Source: an uncultured Eggerthellaceae bacterium | Lineage (GTDB): Bacteria > Actinomycetota > Coriobacteriia > Coriobacteriales > Eggerthellaceae | Assembly: GCA_910588905.1 (NCBI GenBank) | Contig: CAJURZ010000013.1 | Span: forward strand, 1 to 55,974 | Length of the DNA stretch: 55,974 bases | Direction: 5' to 3' | Shown here: positions 17,898 through 26,488 of the stretch, piece after piece | Layout: each line of letters begins with the position of its first letter | How positions within the stretch are numbered: the stretch's first letter is position 1 | Notes under the pieces: generated by a model | The model's input: only the letters and a program-made list of their open reading frames with translations | Told to the model about the DNA's origin: nothing | Databases searched by the model: none | Program-made: the position numbers and the translations under genes

Positions 17898-18678
17898 CGT
17901 CATCCACCTCCACGGCTTCCTTCTTCGCTTTCTTCACGCCCACGCCGATGCCAGCGGCAACGGCAGCAACAGCTGCTACGCCCACTGTGGCGGCTACGGG
18001 ATTGACGCCATCATCGGGGTCGTTCTGGGCAACGCTCTCGCCCTGAGCCAGGTTCGCTGCTGTAGGCAAGCCGGTATCAGGCATTCCGCTCACAGGTGCG
18101 AACCAGAATGACGTCTCGTCGATCTGGACCATATCTCCTTGGGCGATGCGCTGGCTCACTTCGCTCTCGGGATCTTCCAGATCGCCGAAGAAGCGCGCTT
18201 TGCCCGGGCAATTCCATACACAGGCGGTCGGTAGCCCTTGCTGGGTGCGGTCATAGCAGAAATCGCACTTCTCCACTACGTTGACACGCTGCTCACCGTA
18301 TGCCTCATAGGGGGCTTGCGTGTCTGTCTTGAAATAGTTGGTGCGCGTCTTGTTCACCACGCGGGCACCGTAGGGGCAGGCTTGCACGCATGATCCGCAG
18401 TTGATGCACGCGTCATAATCCATGACCACGACGCCATCATCCATGACCACGCTGGCGCCCGTGGGACAGACCTCGGCGCAGGGCGCATCGGGGCAGTGCA
18501 TGCATGCGTGGGGCACATAGGCGCGGCCGGATTCGCCGATATCCTCTCCCCATTCTACGGTGTCAAGCTGTACCCACGCGACACCTTCCTTCTGATTGTT
18601 CTCAAGCTGGCATGCGACCACGCATGCTCCACATCCGACGCATCGCTTGAGATCGAGTGCCATTCCGTATCTCGTCAT
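17890..18678 (-). CDS. four-cluster 4Fe-4S protein with C-terminal membrane anchor (DmsB/PsrB-like)
   Basis: 262 residues, first gene of the minus-strand operon. Cysteine groups CVGCGACVVAC, CMHCPDAPCAEVC, CINCGSCVQAC and CDFCYDR...CVWNC give four 4Fe-4S clusters. There is no signal peptide, but residues ~225-248 (AATVGVAAVAAVAAGIGVGV) form a hydrophobic segment before a lysine-rich, acidic tail, so it may be tail-anchored or co-exported with the Tat-bearing catalytic subunit. Start follows GGGAGGG. It is divergent from the GntR gene, with a 212-base shared control region. Confidence 0.92.
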   Translation of the reverse strand: MTRYGMALDLKRCVGCGACVVACQLENNQKEGVAWVQLDTVEWGEDIGESGRAYVPHACMHCPDAPCAEVCPTGASVVMDDGVVVMDYDACINCGSCVQACPYGARVVNKTRTNYFKTDTQAPYEAYGEQRVNVVEKCDFCYDRTQQGLPTACVWNCPGKARFFGDLEDPESEVSQRIAQGDMVQIDETSFWFAPVSGMPDTGLPTAANLAQGESVAQNDPDDGVNPVAATVGVAAVAAVAAGIGVGVKKAKKEAVEVDDDE

Positions 18679-18791
18679 GAGACCCTCCCTTTTCTTGGCA
18701 TCAAGCTCTCGTCTGTGTTCGGGATCGAGCCCGCTGCGCTCATGCCGTGGTGCGGTTTCTCCCCCTGCATCTTCTCCTCCCCGTTACCGTC

Positions 18792-18801
18792 TTGTATACA
18801 A
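18792..18801. promoter_or_regulatory. perfect palindrome, candidate GntR operator
   Basis: TTGTATACAA, a perfect ten-base palindrome, sits in the divergent region between the respiratory operon (start 18678) and the GntR gene (start 18891). An AT-rich stretch with TTGACT at 18826-18831 follows it. The size fits an operator for a YtrA/YhcF-type GntR repressor, but the assignment is positional only. Confidence 0.4.
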
Positions 18802-18890
18802 CCGTCCACGCACACCGACGCTCGATTGACTTATAATCATAGTAAGATATATCAATAGATAATTCAACCAATTTACTGGAGGAAGGGCCG

Positions 18891-19412
18891 TTGTCGACGA
18901 ATGCGATCAGCCAGAGCCTCGTACTTCCGGTGAATTGCTATCATTTACCCCTAAAGAACGCGGGGAAGAGAAGAATCCACTTGGAGAAGAACAGCAAGGA
19001 AGAAAAGGTTGCCAAGGGCGATGGACCCGGCAAGACCATCCATATATCCATCGACGATTCTAGCGGCATACCCATTTGGCTGCAGCTGAAGAACAGGATC
19101 GTCTATCTCATCCTGTCCGGGCAGTTCGAGCCCGATGAGCGTCTTCCCACTGTCCGCGAGTTGGCGGTGGAGCTTGGCGTGAACTACAACACCGTCATGA
19201 AGGTGTATCAAGATATCGAGCGGGACGGCTACGTGGTATCCAAGCGTGGTCGTGGTACGTTCGTCGCTGATCGCAACATGGACCCCGATGACGTGGTGAT
19301 GGACATGGCCCGTTCGTTGGCGGATGAGTTCATACGGCAATGCCGTGAGTTGGGGATGCCGCGCAATGATATCGTCGAGCTGGTGAATGCACGTCTTGAT
19401 CGATCGGGGTAA
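18891..19412 (+). CDS. GntR-family transcriptional regulator (YhcF/YtrA-like)
   Basis: 173 residues from TTG 18891, preceded by GGAGGAAGG. A 50-residue N-terminal extension precedes the winged helix (SGIPIWLQLKNRIVYLILSG, LPTVRELAVELGVNYNTVMKVYQDIERDGY, KRGRGTFVA). The short C-terminal tail of about 45 residues (MDMARSLADEFIRQCRELGM) lacks a ligand-binding domain, as in the YtrA subfamily. It is four bases from the SPFH gene and divergent from the respiratory operon, so it may control one or both. Confidence 0.9.
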   Translation: MSTNAISQSLVLPVNCYHLPLKNAGKRRIHLEKNSKEEKVAKGDGPGKTIHISIDDSSGIPIWLQLKNRIVYLILSGQFEPDERLPTVRELAVELGVNYNTVMKVYQDIERDGYVVSKRGRGTFVADRNMDPDDVVMDMARSLADEFIRQCRELGMPRNDIVELVNARLDRSG

Positions 19413-19416
19413 GGGC

Positions 19417-20346
19417 ATGAGAGCCAAAAGCGATGAGCCAGAGGATCAGAATCTGAGCAGCAAGCCGTCTGTGAGCGCCGTCAATGAGTTCGAATCAAGC
19501 GACGCATCGCGGGCGGGCGTGTACATGTTCTATGTGATCATGTACGTTCTCGGTGTGGTGGTCGTGACCGCGCTCACGTATAAGCAATTCTCGGTTGGAA
19601 CCGTTGCCTTGGCGTTGGTGGTCGGCTTCCTCTTGGCGAGCGCTGTGCGCGTGGCGCTGCAGTGGGAGAGCGTGGTCATCCTGCGCTTCGGGAAGTTCCA
19701 TCGCTTGGCTGGACCAGGGCTCTACTTCTGCGTTCCCTTGATCGAGTACCCTGCTATCGAGGTGGATCAGCGTATGAAGACAGCATCCTTCTCGGCAGAA
19801 GCGGCGCTCACAGCCGATCTGGTTCCCGTGAATGTGGATGCTATCTTATTCTGGATGGTATGGGATACGAAGCGCGCGTGCCTTGAGGTGGAGAACTATC
19901 CGAAGGCTGTGCTGCGGAGCGCCCAGACGGCTATGCGCGATGTGATAGGGCGTATGAATCTGGTGGATATCAGCATGCGTCGCAAGCAGATCGATCGTGA
20001 GCTGGAAGAGGCGCTGAGCGAGAAGTGCGAAGGATGGGGGATCACTGTGGCATCGGTGGAGATCCGCGACATCACTATCCCCCGTGGTCTGCAGGATGCT
20101 CTCTCTCGCGAGGCGCAGGCTGAGCGGGAGCGCAACGCACGGGTCATCTTAGCTGAGGCGGAGCGCGATATCTCAGAGATGTTCGTGGAGGCGGCCGAGG
20201 AATATGATAAGAATCCCCGCGCTATGAAGCTTCGTGCGATGAATCTCGCCTATGAGAGCGCGAAGGATTCGCGTGGCGTGTTGCTCGCTCCCAGCGCCTT
20301 GGCAGATGCTTTCAATGTGGAAGGCGCCGCTCTCCCGCGTAGCTGA
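19417..20346 (+). CDS. SPFH/Band-7 (slipin-like) membrane protein
   Basis: 309 residues: a short polar N-terminus, two adjacent helices (~35-55 and 60-78), then the SPFH domain beginning ESVVILRFGKFHRLAGPGLYFCVPLIE with VDQRMKTASF and ITIPRGLQDALSREAQAERERNARVI, the usual slipin ending and coiled-coil. Slipins form oligomeric membrane scaffolds, often with a partner protease, but none is next to it here. It starts at ATG 19417, four bases after the GntR stop, so the pair is one transcription unit. Confidence 0.92.
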   Translation: MRAKSDEPEDQNLSSKPSVSAVNEFESSDASRAGVYMFYVIMYVLGVVVVTALTYKQFSVGTVALALVVGFLLASAVRVALQWESVVILRFGKFHRLAGPGLYFCVPLIEYPAIEVDQRMKTASFSAEAALTADLVPVNVDAILFWMVWDTKRACLEVENYPKAVLRSAQTAMRDVIGRMNLVDISMRRKQIDRELEEALSEKCEGWGITVASVEIRDITIPRGLQDALSREAQAERERNARVILAEAERDISEMFVEAAEEYDKNPRAMKLRAMNLAYESAKDSRGVLLAPSALADAFNVEGAALPRS

Positions 20347-20379
20347 TCCGGAAGGGTATGGTTCGCTGCTCAGCGCCTT

Positions 20380-21345
20380 CTACGAAGCGTCCCTTGGCAG
20401 CTTCACCAGCGATGAAGGGTCCGCGTTTGCGTGATCTGCTAGCCTTACCGTCCTGAGCGCTGGGTCGTCGTAGGTGTTGAAGTAGTACGTGTTGGTAGCG
20501 GCGCTAAAGCAGTCAGAGAAGATGGTGATCTCAGACGAACCATCGGCCTTCTTCGCAATGCCCTCTACGAACGCGACGCTTCCCAGCGTGTGGAACATGC
20601 GCATGACGTTGTCGTGTTCGCTCGACTTCTGTGGATGGAAGGCGTTGACGAAGGCGGCTTTCACGAAACGCGAGGTAGGGGAGGCATCGCCGGGGATCCC
20701 GTGCATGGCGGCGCTGGTTCCAAAAGGAGCAAGCGTTTGCGTTCGCCATTCGGCATCATCAGGCCAGTTGCCATTGCAGCACAGGTAGTTGCGCAGATTC
20801 TCCTCGTGCCATGAGAAGGGTGGCTGATTGGTCAGCACGTCCACCCGATCGTGATAGATGTGCATCCCGTCTTCCTGGTATTCCACGACGATGGAGCGCT
20901 TCGCATCGGCGATGTGCCAGTGCAGCATAGCGACGCCGAGGGATGGTGAGATGCTCTTGCCTACGATGGCTACGTTGCGCAACGCCTCTTCGACCTCGTC
21001 GACGGTGGCGAAGGTGGCACCGATCCAGGTGGGTATCTCGTAGGCGGCAACATTGGTCTTGCCGGACACCGGATCCTTTTCGAAGCTCGCATAGCCAGCG
21101 AAGTTGAGGCCGCCGACTGCGAGCCCGGCGTCGTTTCCACAGTTGAAGTACAGCGGGTAGCCTTCGTATTCGATGCTCATCCCAACGCATGCATATTGGC
21201 TGCTATAGTCATCGCCGAACGCGCGCGTGAGCCGATAGCCCTTCGGCATGACGAGCGGGGTTTCTCCGTAGCTGACATTCCAATCATAGTTGCGGCCCCA
21301 GAACATCGCATGCTCGTCATTGGTGAACCTGATCGATGTGCACAT
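20380..21345 (-). CDS. choloylglycine hydrolase family protein (probable bile salt hydrolase)
   Basis: Ntn-hydrolase that cleaves the amide of glycine/taurine-conjugated bile acids or similar linear amides. The 321-residue protein begins M-C, so removal of Met exposes the catalytic Cys2. R18 and D21 (WGRNYDW), N81 (GLNFAGYA), N173 (LTNQPPF) and R226 (SPTSRFVKAAF) occupy the positions known in bile salt hydrolases, so the active site is complete. Start ATG (complement of 21343-21345) follows AAAGGAAG; an upstream start would bury the Cys and destroy activity. No signal peptide. Penicillin V acylase activity is the main alternative. Confidence 0.9.
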   Translation of the reverse strand: MCTSIRFTNDEHAMFWGRNYDWNVSYGETPLVMPKGYRLTRAFGDDYSSQYACVGMSIEYEGYPLYFNCGNDAGLAVGGLNFAGYASFEKDPVSGKTNVAAYEIPTWIGATFATVDEVEEALRNVAIVGKSISPSLGVAMLHWHIADAKRSIVVEYQEDGMHIYHDRVDVLTNQPPFSWHEENLRNYLCCNGNWPDDAEWRTQTLAPFGTSAAMHGIPGDASPTSRFVKAAFVNAFHPQKSSEHDNVMRMFHTLGSVAFVEGIAKKADGSSEITIFSDCFSAATNTYYFNTYDDPALRTVRLADHANADPSSLVKLPRDAS

Positions 21346-21875
21346 GATGCTTCCTTTCGCCCTGCGCTCGGCATGTGTCTGCAACGATGATATTGAGAAG
21401 CGATCGCACCCGATGGCACGGCGCATCGTGTGTTTTCTGATGGTTTACCGGCCGTGCGCAAGCAGGTCGCTCTTGATCGCATGGGTTATCGTGGGCTTGC
21501 ATTCAGGTGCTCCAAATACATGACTCCAGATTCGGAATCCTCAGGATTCCATTCATGATCAGGCAAACCCCCATCGTTTCCCCGAAGGCCCTTGTTATTG
21601 CAAGCGGGAAGAAAGGGGTCGCGATGTCGGTCTATCTCCTGATCCGATGATGATCGGTCGATCATGTGATCCATCAATGCTTGTCCTGTGCATTGAGAAC
21701 TGGTTGTAGGCCTTCACGCTCGGAAAATTGGAATTTTAATCATTCGATAGCCGACTTCTAGAATCGAGCGCCAGGATCAAGGGATCACCGATCCCGGTCC
21801 GGGTGGTATCGGGATCCGAATCCAGGATCGCTCAACGAATAGAAGCTGTATTGAAACGTGAAGAAGGAGGCCTCT
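21346..21875. other. 530-base intergenic control region with several dyads
   Basis: No gene with a ribosome site was found here. It holds GGAATCCTCAGGATTCC at 21534-21550 (perfect palindrome around one base), AAAATT-GG-AATTTT at 21724-21737 and GATCCCG/CGGGATC at about 21787-21813. These lie upstream of the first MCFRP-ribbon/Mo module and could be operator sites. Confidence 0.45.
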
Positions 21876-22109
21876 ATGTGTTTTAGACCATCAGCGGTGG
21901 ACGCAAGCACGCTGAATATCTGCCCTGCGTGCGGATTCAATAATCCCTTAGGGGAGACAACATGCCAGAAATGCGGTGCGGAGATCTCGGAGCGATCACA
22001 GGCAGCTGATGCGATCGCTGCAGCTCCTGGGATTCCGAGCATTGACGCTCCAGCTCCGGGAGTGCCTGCACCTGGCGTTCCTGCTCCTGGTGTGCCGTCA
22101 GCGGATTAG
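21876..22109 (+). CDS. small zinc-ribbon protein with MCFRP N-terminus (module A)
   Basis: 77 residues. It starts MCFRPSAVD, has a CPxCG...CxxCG zinc ribbon (CPACGFNNPLGETTCQKCG) and ends in a Pro/Ala/Gly tail with three APGVP repeats. Start ATG 21876 follows AAGGAGG; an ATG six codons earlier lacks a site. A paralogue with the same MCFRP start, a CxxC ribbon and a proline-rich tail lies at 27927-28166; each sits directly upstream of a Mo enzyme gene. I know no described function. A role as chaperone, cofactor-insertion partner or adaptor for the Mo enzyme is inference from pairing only. Confidence 0.85.
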   Translation: MCFRPSAVDASTLNICPACGFNNPLGETTCQKCGAEISERSQAADAIAAAPGIPSIDAPAPGVPAPGVPAPGVPSAD

Positions 22110-22248
22110 TTCGAGTCGGGAGTGCGTTTCAGGTACCGATTCAGCGTGTGATCGATCTATGAGTGCACGTTCATTCGGGTCATAGGCCGTTTCGAGGAAA
22201 GGATGGTCAAACCAGCAGGGTCGGAAACAAGAAGGAAAAGGAGAGGAT

Positions 22249-24708
22249 ATGATCAAGTACGAAGACTACCTGGCTACGATCGATCGTGAGGCCTACCATG
22301 AAGGTGAGTCTCAATGGGAGGAGGATGGATATACCTGCACGCGAACTTACCACTATTCACCTCCTGGGTGTCATACGTCCTGTGGTGTCATCTATTATGT
22401 CAAGGATGGCAAAGTGGAGTTCATCGAGGGTGACCCACTGGATCCCAACGCTAACGGTAAGCTGTGCATGCGATGCTTGAATCGTGTAGAGGCCATCAAT
22501 AATCCCGACCGTGTGAAATATCCCATGAAGCGCGACCCCTCCAAGAGAGGCGACCCGAAAGCCTGGGAGCGCATCACATGGGATGAGGCTTTCGACATAG
22601 CAGAAGAAAAGGTTCGCGAAGTCTGGGACAATTGGGGTAGTCATTGCATCTTGGCCACCAATGGCACAGGTCGCAATATCCAATGGCAGATGCCGTTCTT
22701 CTATAAAGGCATCCTAAAGACCCCCAATGTCGCCCATATCGGTTTCACGGGTTACGCTTGCTATCTTCCTCGTACTTGCGGGTCGGGTGGCATGGGAGAT
22801 ATCCCTATCGTAGATGCATCTCAGGCTCATGAGGATCGGTATCTCAACCCTGAGTGGAAGAACCCCGAGGTGCTTCTGGTGTGGGGCAATGAGCCTTTAG
22901 CCTCGAATGCCGACGGTTATCTGGGTCACTGGTTGGCTATGTGCGTGCAAATGGGCACCAAGATCGTTTCTATAGATCCTCGTCTTACGTGGTGGGGTGC
23001 GCGTGCAGAATACCATCTTCAGCTGCGGCCTGGTACTGATGCGGCTCTGGCTTGCGCCATGCTCCATATCATCATCGAAGAGGATCTATACGATCACGAT
23101 TTCGTCTCTTGCTGGACTACCGGCCTCGATATCATCCGCGAGAAGGTCAAAGAGTGCACTCCTGAATGGGCTGCAGGGATCTGCGGCATCAATGCTGATG
23201 ACATCGTTGGTGCAGCGCGGCTGTTCGCCAATGCGGAAAACGCTGCTCTGCAGTGGGGTCTTGCCATGGATCAGCAGATGAGCTGCATGTCCTTGAATCT
23301 TGCGTGCGTGGACCTCATGGCCATTACCGGCAACATCGACATTCCTGGTGGCTGGATCCTCATGCAGAATGCTTTCAAGGTAGCGGCCAGTCATGATGAC
23401 TACGGTATGTTGCAGCCGGAAGAATCTCGCAACATGAAAGCAACGATGCACCGTGTTTTCAATACACCGGGCGAGGACTTCGTCCATCATGCATCTTCCG
23501 ATGCGCTTCTCCAGTGCATCGAGACTGGTGAGCCATTCCCTATCAAGCTCTGGTGGATCCAATCTTCCAACGAGCTCGCTTGCGCAGCCATGGACGCTCC
23601 CCGTCTTTACGAGGCTCTGAACAAGACCCCCTATGTCATCTACGCCGACCCGTTCATGACGCCGACAGCCGTCGCCTTGGCCGACCTGTTCTTGCCGGTT
23701 GCCATGAGCGCTGAACGTGATTCTGCCCGCGCCTGGTGGACTCCGATACGCACTATGCGCAAAGTCGCCTCCTATTATGAAGCGAAGACCGATGAAGAGA
23801 TTATCGTTGAGATGGGCAAGCGTTTGGATCCTGAGCATTGTCCCTTTGAAACGAACATCGACTTCATCAATGCGTTCCTCAGCCCCGGCACTGGTTTTAC
23901 GCAGTTCGCCACCAAGGGGCTGGAGAACAAGCACGATCTCCAAAGCGATGAGGATGTTCTAGAGCACTATGGCGACCTGCGAGCTTTGCAAGAAGACAAA
24001 GGTTACGCCTACGATAAGTTCAATGCCACCTATAAGAAATACGAGAAGGGCATGTTGCGCCCTGATGGTCAACCCGGTTTTGCTACGGCTTCCGGACGTA
24101 TCGAATTGTCTCCTAGCTGCTATACGCTTTGGGGTCTTACGCCATGGCCCTTCCATACCGAGCCATCTCAGAGCCCCATCAGCACCCCCGATGTAGCTGA
24201 AGAATATCCTCTGGTGCTGAGTTGCGGTGGTCGTTCATTCGAGTTCTTCCATTCAGAAGATCGCCAAGAACCCACGATGCGTGAATTCCATAAATGGCCG
24301 CTTTTGACCATCCATCCGGATACCGCAGAAAAGCATGGCATTCATGATGGTGAGTGGGTGTGGGTGGAGAATGACCACGGGCGCTTCCGCCAAGTGGCTC
24401 GCATCTCTCCGACGATCCGTCCTGATACCGTTCATGCTGAACACGCTTGGTGGTACCCAGAGCAGGAGGCCGAGGATCTGTTCGGCACCTTCGATTCGAA
24501 TGTGAACAACTGCACTGTCGCTCATGAGACTTGCGAAGGCGGTGTGGGCTCTTCCATCAAATGCATGCTTTGCAAGATCTATCCCTATCAAGAGGGCGAC
24601 GAGATGCCTGGACAAGTCGTAAAGGAGCACGGTGGTTGGAATGAAGTGATCCCGGGGGTTGCCAGGGGACCACAGACGTATGCGGAAGCAGATAGGGAGG
24701 GCCGTTAG
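22249..24708 (+). CDS. cytoplasmic molybdopterin oxidoreductase, catechol-dehydroxylase/acetylene-hydratase-like (module A)
   Basis: 819 residues, no Tat signal. Start ATG 22249 follows GGAGAGG. Cluster cysteines are C41-x3-C45-x27-C73-x2-C76, with an extra C30; the canonical first Cys is missing and CMRC supplies a fourth. The GYACYLPR motif puts C171 where DMSO-reductase relatives place the Mo-coordinating residue. LQLRPGTDAAL, HDFV and the C-terminal HAWWYPEQEAED follow. The family includes soluble reductive dehydroxylases of catechols; the substrate is unknown. It is followed two bases later by its ferredoxin and then an MFS carrier. Confidence 0.9.
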   Translation: MIKYEDYLATIDREAYHEGESQWEEDGYTCTRTYHYSPPGCHTSCGVIYYVKDGKVEFIEGDPLDPNANGKLCMRCLNRVEAINNPDRVKYPMKRDPSKRGDPKAWERITWDEAFDIAEEKVREVWDNWGSHCILATNGTGRNIQWQMPFFYKGILKTPNVAHIGFTGYACYLPRTCGSGGMGDIPIVDASQAHEDRYLNPEWKNPEVLLVWGNEPLASNADGYLGHWLAMCVQMGTKIVSIDPRLTWWGARAEYHLQLRPGTDAALACAMLHIIIEEDLYDHDFVSCWTTGLDIIREKVKECTPEWAAGICGINADDIVGAARLFANAENAALQWGLAMDQQMSCMSLNLACVDLMAITGNIDIPGGWILMQNAFKVAASHDDYGMLQPEESRNMKATMHRVFNTPGEDFVHHASSDALLQCIETGEPFPIKLWWIQSSNELACAAMDAPRLYEALNKTPYVIYADPFMTPTAVALADLFLPVAMSAERDSARAWWTPIRTMRKVASYYEAKTDEEIIVEMGKRLDPEHCPFETNIDFINAFLSPGTGFTQFATKGLENKHDLQSDEDVLEHYGDLRALQEDKGYAYDKFNATYKKYEKGMLRPDGQPGFATASGRIELSPSCYTLWGLTPWPFHTEPSQSPISTPDVAEEYPLVLSCGGRSFEFFHSEDRQEPTMREFHKWPLLTIHPDTAEKHGIHDGEWVWVENDHGRFRQVARISPTIRPDTVHAEHAWWYPEQEAEDLFGTFDSNVNNCTVAHETCEGGVGSSIKCMLCKIYPYQEGDEMPGQVVKEHGGWNEVIPGVARGPQTYAEADREGR

Positions 24709-24710
24709 CC

Positions 24711-25055
24711 ATGAAGGGTATCTTGGTCAATTACGATTACTGCACTGGATGCCATAGTTGCGAGGTTGCATGCAAGAAGATCCGCAATCTTGGCGAAGGG
24801 GAATTCGGCATCAAGCTCACTGAGATCGGTCCCTATGAGTATGAGGGCAAGGTTGGCCCCGACAAGGTCGAATGGTCGTATGCACCCATCCTTACGAAGG
24901 CTTGCGATATGTGCGTTGACCGCACGGAGAAGAGGAAGCTTCCTATGTGCGTCCAGCATTGCCAAGCCTGGTGCATGCTCTTCGGTGAAGTGGAGGAGCT
25001 TGTCCAAAAGATCGACGACGACGGCCGATGGATGCTTTTGGTGAAAGAACGATAA
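24711..25055 (+). CDS. small two-cluster 4Fe-4S ferredoxin (module A)
   Basis: 114 residues. YCTGCHSCEVAC gives C11, C14, C17, C21; CDMC and CVQHCQAWC supply the second set. It is soluble, with no anchor, and starts two bases after the Mo gene stop, so it should be the dedicated electron donor of that enzyme. Paralogues at 30510-30851 and 54333-54677 accompany other Mo genes. Confidence 0.92.
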   Translation: MKGILVNYDYCTGCHSCEVACKKIRNLGEGEFGIKLTEIGPYEYEGKVGPDKVEWSYAPILTKACDMCVDRTEKRKLPMCVQHCQAWCMLFGEVEELVQKIDDDGRWMLLVKER

Positions 25056-25115
25056 CTCCCCAACCTTTCTGCGTTGGAGAATCTACGGGGCTTCTAATAG
25101 TAAGGAGTGCGGAGG

Positions 25116-26390
25116 ATGACAGAGATAAAGACCGGCTCTCACCTTTCAGCTAAGAACAGGATCTGGCCATGGCTCATCGTGGCTGGATTCGGCATCATGA
25201 ATGCTTGCACTATGCAATTAATCATGTCCAACTCGGGTATCTTCATGGCTCCGATCTGTGACGAATTCGGATTTTCGCGTGGCAATTTTGCGCTGTGGGT
25301 GACGTGTCTCACCTTGGCCTTGGCAGCCACGATGCCCTTCATGGGACGTCTGTTGCAGAGATTCGATGTACGTCTGCTGCTCACCGGAGCCTTCCTCGTC
25401 TGCATCGGGTCTTGGGCCTGTAATTCCCTTTGGAGCGAGATCTGGCAATGGTGTGTATGCGCCGTGATCACCGGCATGGGCGGTGCTTTCGTTTTCGCTC
25501 AAGCGATGCCTATCATCACGGGAAACTGGTTCGCGAAGAACAAGGGCCTTATCATCGGTTGCACCTATATGGTTTCTGCTGGTATCGCTGCTGCTCTGGC
25601 TCCTATCGGGGCGATGGTCATCCAAGCTTTTGGTTGGCGGTCCGCCTATCTGATCCTTGCAGCCGTTTCTGCGGTTTGTGTGCTGCCCTTTACCATCTTC
25701 GTATTCCGCTTCAAGCCTGAGGATATGGGCATGAAGCCATTCTGGTATGATCCGAATTCCACTGAGACGACAGCAGTTGGTGATGCTACCACGCCAGGTC
25801 TTATGTGCAACAAGGCGATGAAGACCGTTTCGTTCTGGCTGTTGTTCATCGTGGGTGGCCTTGTTACGCTCTTCGGTGGCTTTACGAAGCAGGTGGCGCC
25901 TGCTGCTCTCACTTGGGGATACGATGCGATGTTCGGCGCCTATCTTACCTCGCTCATTGCTCTCTACCGTTTTGCCAGTCCCATCGCTGGCTTTCTGGCA
26001 GACAAGTTCGGAGCTGTTAAGGTGATGATCCTTTGGCTTTGTGTGGTGGCTTGCGGTTTCCTCGGCTTCATCTTCTTCAACGGCAACCCCACTCTTGTTA
26101 TCGTCGCGACGGTTTGTCTCGCGTTCCAGTCCTCTATGCAGAATACGTTCATACCTACTGTGACTCGTCAGATCTTCGGCTCCAAGGACTATTCAAAGAT
26201 ATTCAGTTCTATCGCGACTGGATTCTCCTTGATCGGTGCCTTTGGCACCCCGATCGTTGGATGGTTCTACGATCTTTCTGGCGGCGTATACACCAATGCA
26301 TTCTGGTTCGGCACCTGCATCTGCATCGCTGCTGGCATCCTTGTGGTTGCTGCCGAGGTCCTTGGCAAGAAGGTCACCTGGGATGAATAG
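25116..26390 (+). CDS. MFS transporter, monocarboxylate/OFA-like (module A)
   Basis: 424 residues, twelve helices in two halves. The first loop reads SNSGIFMAPICDEFGFSRG, close in style to the carrier at 31970-33253 (TSNGVFMVPVCNELGFPRS), so the two are related. Start ATG 25116 is eight bases after AAGGAG; an upstream GTG (25107) overlaps that site. It lies 60 bases after the ferredoxin and likely imports the Mo enzyme's substrate or exchanges it for product, by context only. Confidence 0.88.
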   Translation: MTEIKTGSHLSAKNRIWPWLIVAGFGIMNACTMQLIMSNSGIFMAPICDEFGFSRGNFALWVTCLTLALAATMPFMGRLLQRFDVRLLLTGAFLVCIGSWACNSLWSEIWQWCVCAVITGMGGAFVFAQAMPIITGNWFAKNKGLIIGCTYMVSAGIAAALAPIGAMVIQAFGWRSAYLILAAVSAVCVLPFTIFVFRFKPEDMGMKPFWYDPNSTETTAVGDATTPGLMCNKAMKTVSFWLLFIVGGLVTLFGGFTKQVAPAALTWGYDAMFGAYLTSLIALYRFASPIAGFLADKFGAVKVMILWLCVVACGFLGFIFFNGNPTLVIVATVCLAFQSSMQNTFIPTVTRQIFGSKDYSKIFSSIATGFSLIGAFGTPIVGWFYDLSGGVYTNAFWFGTCICIAAGILVVAAEVLGKKVTWDE

Positions 26391-26488
26391 GAGCGTGTCG
26401 ATCTGAGTTGGATATGCAGCGGTTCCGAAGCTGAGGAGAAGCGCTCCCGCCTCTCTACCTGGTTCCTAGTAGGATGGAGTGATCGTCT

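Noticed and set aside
22249..24708. Pyrogallol-phloroglucinol transhydroxylase large subunit
   Set aside because: That enzyme's large subunit lacks an N-terminal Fe-S cluster, while these proteins have a Cys set for one and a much smaller ferredoxin partner.
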